64,000 nucleotides of DNA from assembly GCF_000981585.1 (NCBI RefSeq), contig NZ_LN831776.1:7805903-7869902 (forward strand), in the 5' to 3' direction. Below, in pieces: positions 28,750 through 38,209 of this stretch. Numbering within the stretch: position 1 is the first letter of the stretch; each line of letters opens with the position of its first letter. The DNA is from Paenibacillus riograndensis SBR5 (GTDB lineage Bacteria; Bacillota; Bacilli; Paenibacillales; Paenibacillaceae). Position numbers and translations under genes: made by a program. The notes beneath the pieces are model-generated. The model was not told the DNA's origin. It saw nothing but the letters and a program-made list of their open reading frames with translations, and made no database searches.

Positions 28750-29206
28750 CTCTTTACACCAGCCCTGCTCATGAGATAAGCCTTTCTCATTAGCTTATTT
28801 CTATTTAGGGACACCTATCCTAGTAACGGCAAACGCCCAGTTTGAATCGTAAAATAGTTCAATCCACTATGAACTAAGATATGGTCATTTATCATATTTA
28901 AAGAGGGCTTGAGCGATCCGTCCAATTCCTATTTAATAAAATGGAGAATCTGGCCTTAAATATCTATATATCAATAGAAATTTCTTGCCGCTACTTTGCC
29001 GCTACTTGTGATACGGTTCAGCTTAACTGGTCTATCAGCGAAAAAAGCGCCTAAATGTGCCGCGTGGCAGCTTTGCGGTCTCTTAAAGTATTGTATAAAC
29101 AACAAGACGCGAAGTTCGTTTGCTGAGGAGAAATGTTGAGGGAAAGCCTCTCCCGCTTGGATTTTGGTGGGAGAGGCTTACGTTTATCGTTCATTTTAAA
29201 GGAAAC
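28750..29206. other. Gene-free stretch with one rlmH-end repeat
   Basis: AT-rich sequence without a convincing ORF. It contains the repeat at 28984-29046 and, at 29145-29176, the pair GCCTCTCCCGC / GTGGGAGAGGC, a likely terminator for the dehydrogenase gene that ends at 29207. Confidence 0.5.
28984..29046 (+). repeat. rlmH-3'-end repeat, class II flank
   Basis: Core CTACTTGTGATACGGTTC (29002-29019) is followed by AGCTTAACTGGTCTATCAGC, close to the flank at 52194. The left arm is tandemly doubled (CTTGCCGCTACTTTGCCGCTAC). Confidence 0.7.
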
Positions 29207-29956
29207 TTAAACCAGAGTAGAACCGCCATCCACGACAATGATCTGACCGGTGGAGTATTTCTCACGCATTAAGTAGAGAAACGCCTCGGCACCGTCCTCC
29301 GGTTCGCCGACTCGCCCAACTGGCAACGATCTCCCAGCGTTTTCATACATTGCGTTCCGGTGTTCCTCAGGAATACCGTCCCACAGCTCGGTACGCATAA
29401 GGCCAAAGCAAACGGCGTTAACGCGAAGCGGACTCAGCTCGACGGCCAACGCCCTGGTGAGCGACTCGACAGCGCCGCATATGCTGGCTGCGACAGTAAA
29501 CCCCTTCTGCGGACGAACTCCAACAACGCCGGAAGTCAATGTGATTGAACCACCCTGTCTGATGTTTCGGCTACCGTATTTGGCGGCCATAAACGCTCCC
29601 CAGTATCGTACGTTAAACAATCGGTGCGCCGTATCGACATTGATGACATCGAGACTTTCTACCATCAATGGGTCGCCGGCAGTAAAGACTAAGTGATCGA
29701 ATTCCCCGATTTCGCTGAAAAATTGACGAACCTGTTCCTCATTCGTCAGATCAACCGCATACCCCTCGGTACCTTCGGGCAAACGCGAAACGGCACGGTC
29801 AGCTCTTTCCTTTTGACTGGACACGACGACCAGGGATGACCCTTCCCGTGCAGCGGCTTCGGCCGTTGCAAACCCGATTCCGGACGTTCCTCCAAGAACA
29901 ACAACACGTTTGCCTTTGAAACTATGCCCACGTTCGATCTGCTCTGTTTTAGCCAT
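29207..29956 (-). CDS. SDR-family oxidoreductase without the canonical YxxxK
   Basis: 249 residues, Rossmann 'VVLGGTSGIGFATAEAAAREG', C-terminal 'TGQIIVVDGGSTLV'. At the catalytic position it reads 'GFTVAASICGAVESLTRAL', so both Tyr and Lys of YxxxK are replaced. It may be inactive or use another mechanism. It is divergent from the XRE regulator at 30130, with 170 bp between them. Confidence 0.85.
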   Translation of the reverse strand: MAKTEQIERGHSFKGKRVVVLGGTSGIGFATAEAAAREGSSLVVVSSQKERADRAVSRLPEGTEGYAVDLTNEEQVRQFFSEIGEFDHLVFTAGDPLMVESLDVINVDTAHRLFNVRYWGAFMAAKYGSRNIRQGGSITLTSGVVGVRPQKGFTVAASICGAVESLTRALAVELSPLRVNAVCFGLMRTELWDGIPEEHRNAMYENAGRSLPVGRVGEPEDGAEAFLYLMREKYSTGQIIVVDGGSTLV

Positions 29957-30129
29957 ATAATTCTCCTTCGTATTCGATGATTGAATTGACCTTAATCTCC
30001 AGCTCGCCTTCTATGCGGACGATAAGGCGATTATAATGTAATCATAGAACTGACAAACAGGTCTGCATTTATAGTATTGTCATGAATACTACTATAAAAT
30101 CTATCACCATATGAAGAGGTGACTTCGTG

Positions 30130-30957
30130 ATGAATGATGAAAGAAGACGTAGACAATTGGCCGACTTTCTCCGGTCACGCCGATTGCGTCTATCGCCGAG
30201 AGAGGCGGGTTTGCTAGTTGAAACATCGCGCCGTCGTACAACGGGCTTGAGACGGGAGGAAGTGGCAAGCTTGTCAGGTATCTCCTTACCATGGTATACC
30301 GCGCTGGAGCAAGGCCGGGACATTCATGTGTCTGAGCAAGTCTTGGAAAGCTTGGTACGAACATTACGGCTTAGCAACGACGAACGCAACCATCTTCTCG
30401 TACTGGCCAATCGTTTCTTGCCTCCTCAGCCCAAAGCGGATGATTCCGTTCCTACTACCTTGCAACAGATTCTGGACAGGATGGGAACCTACCCGGCCTA
30501 CATTATCGACAAACGCTGGAACGTTCTCGCATGGAACAAAATATCGGGTACCTTGTGCGGAGACTTAAGCCGAGCGCCTGAACTTGAAAGAAATATACTT
30601 TGGCGCGTCTTCGAGGTGGAGGACAGCAAGTCACGCATCGTGAACTGGGAGGATGTCGCCTCTACGATGGTGGCTCATTTCAGAAGCCGGTTTGCCCAGT
30701 ACATGAACGATTCGTGGTATCAGGAGCTATTCGACAAGCTATATGACAGGAGCGAGGAGTTCAGGACGTTATGGGATCGACAAGATGTTTCCGGTACTAT
30801 GGAAGGGGAACAAATAATTAGTCTTCCTGAAGCTGGCCTGCTGACTTTCCATTACCATACGTTTACAATCTCTGAGAGCAGCGCTTTTGCAATGAGAGTG
30901 TTTACGCCACTCGAAAACTTGGGGACCGACGAACAGTTGGAAGCATTGCTAAAGTAA
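30130..30957 (+). CDS. XRE-family regulator with MmyB-like ligand domain
   Basis: 275 residues. Residues ~10-75 form a HTH_31 domain ('LRREEVASLSGISLPWYTALEQGRDI'), residues ~95-270 a MmyB-type PAS-like ligand domain ('AYIIDKRWNVLAWNKISGTL'). ATG 30130 has GAGGTGA 8 nt upstream; GTG 30127 is less well placed. In actinobacteria and Paenibacillus such regulators usually control a divergent SDR gene, as here. A paralogue lies at 55957. Confidence 0.9.
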   Translation: MNDERRRRQLADFLRSRRLRLSPREAGLLVETSRRRTTGLRREEVASLSGISLPWYTALEQGRDIHVSEQVLESLVRTLRLSNDERNHLLVLANRFLPPQPKADDSVPTTLQQILDRMGTYPAYIIDKRWNVLAWNKISGTLCGDLSRAPELERNILWRVFEVEDSKSRIVNWEDVASTMVAHFRSRFAQYMNDSWYQELFDKLYDRSEEFRTLWDRQDVSGTMEGEQIISLPEAGLLTFHYHTFTISESSAFAMRVFTPLENLGTDEQLEALLK

Positions 30958-31054
30958 GTCCACGATCCTATAGCAACATTTTGTTGGTGCCGCAACTTCC
31001 TATCTGAAGGTCCTTGTCCTCAAGAGGCCATTTATCATGGAAGAAGAAGAGCCG

Positions 31055-31097
31055 AAAAAAAACGCCCGAGTCCTGACCATGATATGCTGACTCGGGC
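31055..31097 (-). terminator. Strong minus-strand terminator
   Basis: GCCCGAGTC (31064-31072) pairs with GACTCGGGC (31089-31097); on the minus strand it is followed by eight T. It ends the TetR transcript that starts at 31998. Confidence 0.85.
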
Positions 31098-31123
31098 AGT
31101 CTTCATTTTACGGTACAGTGCGA

Positions 31124-31300
31124 CTACAGCGAAGCAAACGGCGAGGCTACGCGCTGTTTTGCCAGATCGATGAGTACGCCCCGATAGTTCCGAGTGCGCG
31201 TCTGCGGCGAATAGCACTGATTCCGCTCCAGCACCGCGGCGAGCAGTGACACTCTCGCGTCCACGCCGGGGCAATTTCGGCGACACTCCTAGCCCAGGTC
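31124..31300 (-). pseudogene. Unidentified coding fragment downstream of tetR
   Basis: One minus-strand frame ending at 31124 reads coding-like and GC-rich ('VSLLAAVLERNQCYSPQTR', 'YRGVLIDLAKQRVASPF') but has a stop upstream and no start. It is probably the tail of a lost gene. No family was recognised. Nothing else is seen in 30958-31359. Confidence 0.25.
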
Positions 31301-31359
31301 GAGGACAACTTCAACCGATTACCAATTATTTTTCGTCGTGACATGCGCAGGCGGCTCAC

Positions 31360-31998
31360 TTATGAGATGGTTTGCAAAATATGAACGATTTTCCCCTCCA
31401 TATTGGAGTAGTCTATCATCTTCAGGTATTCGGGTTTTAGCAATTGATACTGCTTCATGTGGTAGTAATCCATAATTGCCTGTTTCAAGGTGATATCATA
31501 CTGAATCGAAAATGATGGCTCGATAAAGCGCCGCAGCACAGCGTCATCTTGAACCATAAACAATACGGCATTCAATCTGTTGAAAATCTGTTGCTCCATT
31601 CCAGATTCAAAAAAAGCCTGTAAGTTTTTATTCCGATTGTGCAGGGCAACTGACAGATTCTCAAAATGGTGCGGATAAAATTCCTTCAGATCTTGCAAGA
31701 ACAAATCAGAGATATACACGGCACACATCAAAGATTGTAAAAACGTGATTTGAAACCGCTCCAAAAAGGAGACGGAATCATCATTAGCCGTGGCGTCAGC
31801 TTTCTTCGAGTAATCAATGTAATAATCTACAACCTGTTCGATGATGTCATCTTTGGAGGCAAAATACTTATATAGTGTCACTTTGCTGATATCCATATAT
31901 TTTGCGAGATCGTCGACTTTGAGTTGGCTGAATTTTGTTCTTCTAATAACGGGCTTTATTTTTTCAATATATGTCTCCACACTAACGGCTTTTCTCAC
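31360..31998 (-). CDS. TetR/AcrR-family regulator
   Basis: 212 residues with the HTH 'LKVDDLAKYMDISKVTLYKYFASKDDIIEQV'. GTG at 31998 follows GGGAGGGG by 9 nt. It is divergent from the SDR gene at 32193, with two palindromes in between, and likely represses that gene. Confidence 0.87.
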   Translation of the reverse strand: MRKAVSVETYIEKIKPVIRRTKFSQLKVDDLAKYMDISKVTLYKYFASKDDIIEQVVDYYIDYSKKADATANDDSVSFLERFQITFLQSLMCAVYISDLFLQDLKEFYPHHFENLSVALHNRNKNLQAFFESGMEQQIFNRLNAVLFMVQDDAVLRRFIEPSFSIQYDITLKQAIMDYYHMKQYQLLKPEYLKMIDYSNMEGKIVHILQTIS

Positions 31999-32087
31999 GA
32001 ATAAATGCCCCTCCCTGTGATAAGTATCAAATGCATTATAACAAATTTGCTGTCTTTTTATTAACAGTAATAATTAAATGAATTATA

Positions 32088-32138
32088 TTAACTAATCCAG
32101 TTAATTTAGTTTACTTAGTAAAGTCACTGTTGTATAAT
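32088..32138 (+). promoter_or_regulatory. Promoter of the SDR gene with two TetR-type palindromes
   Basis: TTAACT-5-AGTTAA (32088-32104) and TTTACTTAGTAAA (32110-32122) share the half-site TWACT. TATAAT at 32133-32138 is preceded by TTTACT at 17 nt spacing, so the second palindrome covers the -35 box. Confidence 0.7.
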
Positions 32139-32192
32139 CGTTCCTGTACCTAATCATCCGATTGCGGATTATACAAAGGGAGGACGATTCAA

Positions 32193-32951
32193 ATGGAACT
32201 ATCCAGTAAGGGCAAATTCTCCGGTAAGAAAGTCGTGATCACGGGAGGCAGCAGTGGAATCGGCCTCGCGACAGCGAAGTTGCTAGTGGATGAAGGAGCA
32301 CACGTGCTGATTACCGGACGTACTCAGGCGACGCTTGACGCGGCTCGTGAACAACTCGGCAACAACGTAATCGCGTTCTTGAGTGATGCCGGCTCATTGA
32401 AGGATATCGCCGCGTTGGCCGATCGAGTGAAGGTTGAATTTGGCACGATAGATGCCCTGTTCGTTAACGCAGGTGTCACTGGCTTTGTCCCTTTCGAGTC
32501 AACGGCCGAAGAAACGTACGACGAGATATTTACAATCAACGCCAAAGGGCCGTACTTCACCGTACAAAAACTCGCTCCACTCCTGAGCACAGGAAGCGGG
32601 GTAGTACTTACTACTTCAATCGTGAACGTAGTGGGTCTCCCCATGCTCAGTGCGTATGCAGCTAGTAAAGCGGCGCTACGCTCCATGACTCGAAGTCTGG
32701 CACGCGAGTTATTGCCTCGAAATATTCGCGTCAACGCAGTCAGTCCTGGCGTCATTGACACAGGTATCTTAGAGAAGGCAATGCCGAAAGAAGCTGCCGA
32801 ACAGACAAAGGCACAGATGACACAGCAGATCCCGATGTTGCGTTTGGGCGATCCAGTCGAGGTCGCCAAAGTCGTAGCATTCCTAGCATTTGACGCCACC
32901 TATACCACCGGGGCTGAGTTCCCTGTCGACGGAGGCGGCTCCCAGATCTGA
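32193..32951 (+). CDS. SDR-family oxidoreductase (3-oxoacyl-ACP-reductase-like)
   Basis: 252 residues with complete SDR motifs: 'VVITGGSSGIGLATA', 'NAG', catalytic Tyr and Lys in 'SAYAASKAALRSMTRSLAREL', and 'PVDGGGSQI' at the end. GGGAGGACG precedes the ATG. It is regulated by the divergent TetR protein. Substrate unknown. Confidence 0.92.
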   Translation: MELSSKGKFSGKKVVITGGSSGIGLATAKLLVDEGAHVLITGRTQATLDAAREQLGNNVIAFLSDAGSLKDIAALADRVKVEFGTIDALFVNAGVTGFVPFESTAEETYDEIFTINAKGPYFTVQKLAPLLSTGSGVVLTTSIVNVVGLPMLSAYAASKAALRSMTRSLARELLPRNIRVNAVSPGVIDTGILEKAMPKEAAEQTKAQMTQQIPMLRLGDPVEVAKVVAFLAFDATYTTGAEFPVDGGGSQI

Positions 32952-32953
32952 AG

Positions 32954-33342
32954 CCCCTTTTTCTTGGAAGAACAGACCGTTTGAATTTGTAGACGCGGTT
33001 GGAGAGGGCGTAACCGGTATCGCCATTGGTGATGCTGTTCTTGGTGCCGCGGATTTCATGGGCGGATCGAGCGCCGGTGCGGCGGACCGAGCGATTATGT
33101 ACTACTGGTTCCGCATGCCGGCTGGGCTCGACTTTGTACAGGCCGCAGCACTGCCAATGGCGGTCGAAACCGCTTACCGGGGGATTGATACTCTCGGGGT
33201 GAGATCGGGCCAGACCGTACTCGTACACGGAGCCGGCACAACCGTAGGCTTCGCCGCCGTCCAGATCGCCCTCATGCGCGGTGCTCGTGTGGTTGCGAAG
33301 CCCTCGAAATCAGTCAGAGTGGGCGTGCCCACGGCAAACTGA
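32954..33342 (+). pseudogene. Zinc-type alcohol dehydrogenase/quinone oxidoreductase fragment
   Basis: The frame continuing after the SDR stop contains the middle of an MDR enzyme ('VGEGVTGIAIGDAVLG', 'LPMAVETAYRGIDTLGVRSGQTVLVHGAGTTVG', 'AAVQIALMRGARVVA') and then breaks off. Both the N-terminal catalytic part and the C-terminus are missing. Confidence 0.75.
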
Positions 33343-33417
33343 TTCTACTGCCTACCGCCGACTGATGTGCGCAAATAAGTGGAGAGTATTTTGAAATATG
33401 AGGGGGGGGGACATCCA

Positions 33418-34278
33418 TTGAATACGAACCAACGAGAACATATCGCACTGATCACAGGAGCGAGCCAGGGAATCGGCTTGGCATTAGCCCGGAAACTTCT
33501 ATCGCAGAACTGGCAGGTCATTACTTTGAACCGTTCCGATTTTCCGGCGGACGATATGCTCATTCAAAATGCCCTCAAGAACGGATGGCTCCGAGCCTAT
33601 AAAGTGAAGGATCTCACCGATTATGGCAGCTTGAGACGCTCTTTGGAAGAAATCAAAAGCAAGGAGCAGCGGATTGATATTTTGTTCAACAACGCCGGAG
33701 GAGGCTTAAGTGAGCTGCGCTATTCGAAACAAGGCCGCGAAATGCATTATGAATTGTTGACGGTCGTTCCTTATATTATTCTGATGGAATTGAAGGAACT
33801 GTTGAAAAACGGCAGCTTAAAAACGGTGATTAACACTTCATCGCAGGTGCTTAGATTTACGAAGGAGTTTTCGATCGAAAACTTAGAGCATCCCAAAACC
33901 TTCCGCAAAATGTATGGCCCTTATGCGACTTCAAAGCTAGCTCTTTCGTTGTGGACTCAAGCCGTCGCACCACAACTTGCCAAGGAAGGCATCAAGATCC
34001 GGAGCGTTGACCCGGGAATTAACAACACGCTAAGAAAAGGAAAGGATTCCGGACTGACCGCATGGTTTGAACTGTTTATGAAGGTTTTTTCCTCTCCGCC
34101 TACCCATGGCGCCAACCTATTATTTGAGGGAGCCCTCGGCAAACACCGCAATGAGACCGGCGTGTTTTTGTTGAAAGATCGGGTTGCGGACTTGAAATTT
34201 ACAGAACAAGTGCAGCGTGTGCTGGACAGAATCTCCGACATCTATAGCCGTGAGTTTCTTGACGGAATATCGCTTTAA
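33418..34278 (+). CDS. SDR-family oxidoreductase
   Basis: About 286 residues with 'ALITGASQGIGLALARKLL', 'NNAGGG' and catalytic 'YGPYATSKLAL'. The TTG at 33418 lies 7 nt after a run of nine G that acts as binding site; a longer frame to 33379 spans that run. A terminator follows. Confidence 0.87.
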   Translation: MNTNQREHIALITGASQGIGLALARKLLSQNWQVITLNRSDFPADDMLIQNALKNGWLRAYKVKDLTDYGSLRRSLEEIKSKEQRIDILFNNAGGGLSELRYSKQGREMHYELLTVVPYIILMELKELLKNGSLKTVINTSSQVLRFTKEFSIENLEHPKTFRKMYGPYATSKLALSLWTQAVAPQLAKEGIKIRSVDPGINNTLRKGKDSGLTAWFELFMKVFSSPPTHGANLLFEGALGKHRNETGVFLLKDRVADLKFTEQVQRVLDRISDIYSREFLDGISL

Positions 34279-34306
34279 GGGACACCCTAATGGGTGCCCC
34301 TTTCAT
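34276..34306 (+). terminator. Terminator after the SDR gene
   Basis: AAGGGACACCC (34277-34287) pairs with GGGTGCCCCTT (one mismatch), followed by TTC. The gap to 34489 holds a minus-strand coding-like fragment ('FFDREIRGDDDKIAVIGDLV', stop at 34345) that I cannot name. Confidence 0.7.
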
Positions 34307-34489
34307 CGGTTATGAGTAAGCCGCATTTATCGCGGCGCTCACATCTAGCAATTCGACCTGCTCCAAATATTCAGCCATTCCTGAGGATTTGCATAAGTCA
34401 AAATCGGGTGATGTTTTGAGAGCACCAAATCCCCTATTACGGCAATTTTGTCATCATCACCTCTAATCTCCCGATCAAAGAACTTTCGA

Positions 34490-35212
34490 TTATTTTACTA
34501 AAGACGAAGAAGCTGTTTTTGCTCTCAATTTAGCAAGGTTCTCCCCATGAAATCCCTTCACAATTAACCAGACGGCCAAGCTCATCTCGTAAACGCCCAC
34601 AGGGAGCGCCATCAATCCTTTTACCGCCGAATAGGGTCCGATGATCCCAAACATTTGCAGCAAACCAGCTAAAAATACCATAACCGCTGTAATCATTCCG
34701 AAAACCGCTAACGGTTTAGGCACATAGCCTGTTCGATAAAGCAAATAACTATACAGACTAGTATTTATGCCCAACATGAAATTTGGACCCAACATAGCCG
34801 TCCAGCGATAAATCGACTGCAGCAACAGTCCTATGGGCTCAAAATTGGTTTTACTTGCTAAGTTAGTTGTATCATAATATGAACTAAGTTGTAACAAACC
34901 CAATATACTTACGAGACCAATCGCAATAAAAACAGCTTCCATAAACCGAAAACAAAGATACCCTAGTGCAAGATGCTCATTCCAATGCCGAACGTAGGGA
35001 AACAGCATGACTGCTGTACCAACAGCCGTTACCATAAGTGAGAGGTCATTTAATACACCGATTAAGACCTTCGTTTCCGATCCATTTGCCACGGCCATCT
35101 GCCATTGTTCTGACAAAACCGGCCCATACAAAACAACCGCTATAATTGACGTCACTGCAGCAAGGATATAAAAAATCCCCAGTATCCTTGCATTCCTTCG
35201 GTCTCGCGTCAT
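34490..35212 (-). CDS. DUF4386 membrane protein
   Basis: 240 residues with six to seven membrane helices, and the DUF4386 hallmarks 'ARILGIFYILAAVTSIIAVVLY' at the start and 'GINTSLYSYLLYRTGYVPKPLAVFGMI' in the middle. Function unknown. It is divergent from the AraC regulator at 35298, which may control it. Confidence 0.85.
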   Translation of the reverse strand: MTRDRRNARILGIFYILAAVTSIIAVVLYGPVLSEQWQMAVANGSETKVLIGVLNDLSLMVTAVGTAVMLFPYVRHWNEHLALGYLCFRFMEAVFIAIGLVSILGLLQLSSYYDTTNLASKTNFEPIGLLLQSIYRWTAMLGPNFMLGINTSLYSYLLYRTGYVPKPLAVFGMITAVMVFLAGLLQMFGIIGPYSAVKGLMALPVGVYEMSLAVWLIVKGFHGENLAKLRAKTASSSLVK

Positions 35213-35297
35213 CTTTTTTGCCTCCTACGACAATAAATTTATTTGCTGATGGACGTATGGTATACTTGCCTACAAAAACTTGATATAAGGAGTTATT

Positions 35298-36167
35298 ATG
35301 GACCATAACGAAGTCATCGAACGTGCTTTGATCCATATCGAGGGCCATTTACAACAGTCCTTAACCGTAGAATCCGTTGCCAATACCTTCAACATGTCTA
35401 AATACTATTTTCATCGGCTGTTTTCTGCTATGATGAGCTGTTCGTTGAACCAATACATTCTATCCAGAAGATTGAATGCATCTTTAACCTTTATTCAAAA
35501 CAATAACAGGTCTCTAACCGATATTGCTTATCAGCTCAATTTCGGTACGCAAGCCTCATTCACTCGTGCTTTCAAACGACAATACGGTGTGGCTCCAAGT
35601 TCTTTAAAAACAGGACTGACAACCCTCTCTCCTGTCCCCATACCTGCAGTGGTGAAGAGACCTATAAAAAACATTAACGGTGATATCGTCACGGATTTCA
35701 CCCTGACCGAATTCAAGGAGACCCGGATCAGTGGGATCGCTTTTGAAGTGAATTTAGCCAATGATGATTACAAGGAGAAGATCCGCGCACATTCAGAAAT
35801 GCTGTTGAGTCATATTGATGAAACCATACATGGTCCCTGTTATGTCATTTATTCAAACTGTCAACCCGGTTCAACTCGGTTTAAGGTGCTGTTTGGGATC
35901 CCAAGCAGCATTGAAATTGATAAACCTTATTTTTTCACGGTTGATGTGCCACAGATTTTTTGTGCAAGGTTCAACTATTGTGGTGAAATACTTGACATTG
36001 GAGATGTACTGAAAAGCGACTACGCCAGATTTCTAAAGATTTCCAGGCAAGAAACGGCAGAAACCGATATTGAACTCATTCAAGCTTTTGATGACGTTCA
36101 CCATCTGGATTCGACCTACCATATCTATGCGCCTATCAAAAAACTCCCTACCGATTCTGATTTGTAA
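35298..36167 (+). CDS. AraC-family regulator with GyrI-like effector domain
   Basis: 289 residues. The double HTH lies at the N-terminus (residues 8-105, 'LTVESVANTFNMSKYYFHRLFSAMM', 'SLTDIAYQLNFGTQASFTRAFKRQYGVAP'), followed by a GyrI-like/Bacterial effector-binding domain (~125-285). AAGGAG precedes the ATG. The layout is that of Rob/SoxS-like ligand-sensing activators. Confidence 0.9.
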   Translation: MDHNEVIERALIHIEGHLQQSLTVESVANTFNMSKYYFHRLFSAMMSCSLNQYILSRRLNASLTFIQNNNRSLTDIAYQLNFGTQASFTRAFKRQYGVAPSSLKTGLTTLSPVPIPAVVKRPIKNINGDIVTDFTLTEFKETRISGIAFEVNLANDDYKEKIRAHSEMLLSHIDETIHGPCYVIYSNCQPGSTRFKVLFGIPSSIEIDKPYFFTVDVPQIFCARFNYCGEILDIGDVLKSDYARFLKISRQETAETDIELIQAFDDVHHLDSTYHIYAPIKKLPTDSDL

Positions 36168-36410
36168 GATCGCGGCTCGCTCGTCATTCTGTCTGCTCCT
36201 TTCTTTGCTCGAACTTGATCATTCCTTCTCTGCAAATAAAATAACATAACGGGTTTCGCTCGACTTTCCACATCTTGCTGTAATTTAGGAACGAAAAAAT
36301 GCAACAAAACCTCCATGTTATACACCAACGTTAAAGGTGGCTCCAGCTACGATAGAACCTGGAGATGGGGACTTCATGGCTTCAGCAAATATATTTAAGG
36401 GGGGCTTCCC

Positions 36411-37190
36411 ATTAAGAAAACAATGTTGTTAACTTTAGCTTCATTCTTTTTATTTCTGACGTTACTCTCGCCTGCATGGGCTCAGACCGTAACTGAAGAT
36501 GTTGTTTCTTTTGCGAATACAGAAGGATTAGCCCTGATTAAAGAGGGGCTGTCTAAGGACCCTGAAGGATACGGTTACGCCAATGAAGCAGAGATTAGTG
36601 AAATTACCGTAGGTGAAGGCATGCAGATTCATTTCATTGATGGTTCTAAGCTTAGGACGGCTTCCGATAGTCTGATTGAAACGGCCACGCCCCAAGAGAA
36701 CTGGGAGTTTCTTGTTTTATCGGACGGGACACCCAAATCTAAAATGGTCATTCAAAAGAATTCAAACGGATCCTTTCAAGTTACTGAATTTGGAGGGAAT
36801 CCTGATACTTTGGCCTACGCTATTCAATCTCTTCTAGCTGAGGGTGAAGTGAGCGAGCCTACACTTATCCGTGAGCGGGACGAGTATATAGCTGCTTTCA
36901 AGAAAGACAATCAGGAACTGGTCATTGCTCCACAACAAGCCTCTTCAGCAGAATTAAAAGGGTTGACCAGTAATTCGGAGCCTCAGGCACCGGAACATTT
37001 AATCGATGTGTTGCAGAAGATGCAGAACGACTCATCTAATGACGAGAAGGATGGGTCGGGAACCATTGCCTCCCAGTATAATGCGGATAATAATAATCAA
37101 CTAACAAGGTCTATCACCATTAGTGCAATTATTGCCCTAGTAGCGGTACTCTTGATCTGGGCCTATCTTAGAAGACGGAAGCTGCTTTAA
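36411..37190 (+). CDS. Secreted protein with C-terminal membrane anchor; probable ATT start
   Basis: A signal peptide (KKTMLLTLASFFLFLTLL, cleavage after 'AWA') is followed by a ~190-residue extracellular region and a C-terminal helix with RRRK stop-transfer residues. AAGGGGGG (36397-36404) lies 6 nt before ATT at 36411 but 18 nt before the first ATG (36423), and 'IKKT' supplies the missing positive n-region. I therefore place the start at ATT. A fragment of a paralogue lies at 53614-53682. Family unknown. The gap 36168-36410 holds no supported gene. Confidence 0.65.
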   Translation: MKKTMLLTLASFFLFLTLLSPAWAQTVTEDVVSFANTEGLALIKEGLSKDPEGYGYANEAEISEITVGEGMQIHFIDGSKLRTASDSLIETATPQENWEFLVLSDGTPKSKMVIQKNSNGSFQVTEFGGNPDTLAYAIQSLLAEGEVSEPTLIRERDEYIAAFKKDNQELVIAPQQASSAELKGLTSNSEPQAPEHLIDVLQKMQNDSSNDEKDGSGTIASQYNADNNNQLTRSITISAIIALVAVLLIWAYLRRRKLL

Positions 37191-37284
37191 GGCCCTCCTT
37201 GGCGGTAAGGCCTCCTCTTTGTAAAGAACGCCTTGCTAAACTAATGTTTCCCGTTAGTTCAATAAAATGAGCAATCCGACCTTA

Positions 37285-37953
37285 TTAGAGCGTCTCAACC
37301 AATTTCTGAATCTTTGAACGGGAAATTAAATATACAGGACCCATTATTTCTATTTTGCCGTCCTTTACTCGCATAGCGCTCTCCTGTTCTGCCGCATAAA
37401 CATCAATCTCTTCAGACAAGGGGAACAGGTAGCCTTGAACAAACGTGGCGTAGTCGCGTTTAGAATGAGATTCATAGGCAAAATGATCAAAGCCAATACC
37501 ATCATAAATAATACTTGTTTCAACTTCATAGCCAGTGTTTATCAAGCTTAACCATTGTGCAGCCATGTTTAGCGCACCGGCGCTGGCACCCATTATAACG
37601 GCGTCGCTGTTCTTCATAACATCCGATAATTCATATTCCGCCAAAAAATCGTTCTGCTGAACAGGATCTCCACCGCATAAAAAAATGACAGAAGCGTTCT
37701 GAAGGAATCGCTGGGCCTCTTCCTTCTGCATGCGATAATCAATGAAATGATATTCATCAAAAATAAGATTAGCCTGATTTAACCATGTCCATTCAGAAAT
37801 ATCATCAAAGTTAATCTGCTCACTTTCATAATCAGACGGTTGAGCGCTAATCATAACAAGCGATTGTCTATCTTGAATATCCTCATGCAGACATTGGACC
37901 AGCCTCTCTGGTAAAAAATCATTAAACCAACTGAAATAGTAGTGGGTACACAA
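37285..37953 (-). CDS. Peptidase S51-like protein (copy A)
   Basis: 222 residues of the class I glutamine-amidotransferase-like/S51 dipeptidase fold. The nucleophile is Ser124 in 'IMGASAGALNM', preceded by 'FLCGGDPVQQNDFL'. TTG start at 37953, 8 nt after GGAGGT. It lies downstream of the WYL regulator. It differs from copy B at two residues (Ser/Arg in 'WLSLI', Glu/Lys in 'LSEEI'). Confidence 0.87.
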   Translation of the reverse strand: MCTHYYFSWFNDFLPERLVQCLHEDIQDRQSLVMISAQPSDYESEQINFDDISEWTWLNQANLIFDEYHFIDYRMQKEEAQRFLQNASVIFLCGGDPVQQNDFLAEYELSDVMKNSDAVIMGASAGALNMAAQWLSLINTGYEVETSIIYDGIGFDHFAYESHSKRDYATFVQGYLFPLSEEIDVYAAEQESAMRVKDGKIEIMGPVYLISRSKIQKLVETL

Positions 37954-37974
37954 ACTTAGTTACCTCCGTATGTA

Positions 37975-38112
37975 TTATTTACTCTCCAAAGTCATCTTGG
38001 CCACAATGTTGGCCACGCGCTCGTCTTCCTCCTCGTCAAAAATCCGGACACCGTTAAGCAGCATCCTTTTAATCGCCTCCAACACCTCGCGCTGCAGCTT
38101 TCATTTAGTCAT
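37975..38112 (-). pseudogene. Small ORF with early stop (copy A)
   Basis: After AGGAGTGAA the frame reads ATG ACT AAA TGA, then continues open as 'KLQREVLEAIKRMLLNGVRI', 'FDEEEDERVANIVAKMTLES' to a stop at 37975. It may be a 45-residue protein interrupted by a nonsense codon or the tail of a lost gene. The same stop is present in copy B. Confidence 0.4.
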
Positions 38113-38177
38113 TTCACTCCTAGCCTAGTTATAGCGGGCGTTATGTATTCCTCCCGTCGATATCCCTACTATAGAAC

Positions 38178-38209
38178 ACAATGACTGACACCAGGGCGTC
38201 AGTCATTGT
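38178..38209 (-). terminator. Hairpin spanning the stop codon of the WYL gene (copy A)
   Basis: ACAATGACTGAC (38178-38189) pairs perfectly with GTCAGTCATTGT (38198-38209); the TGA stop lies inside the stem. No T-run follows, so it could be a terminator, mRNA end protector or operator. Copy B has the same hairpin at 49259-49290. Confidence 0.5.

Noticed and set aside
36125..36328. Minus-strand ORF of 67 codons after the AraC gene
   Set aside because: It overlaps the AraC stop region, has no family resemblance, and its binding site is not convincingly placed; not enough support.
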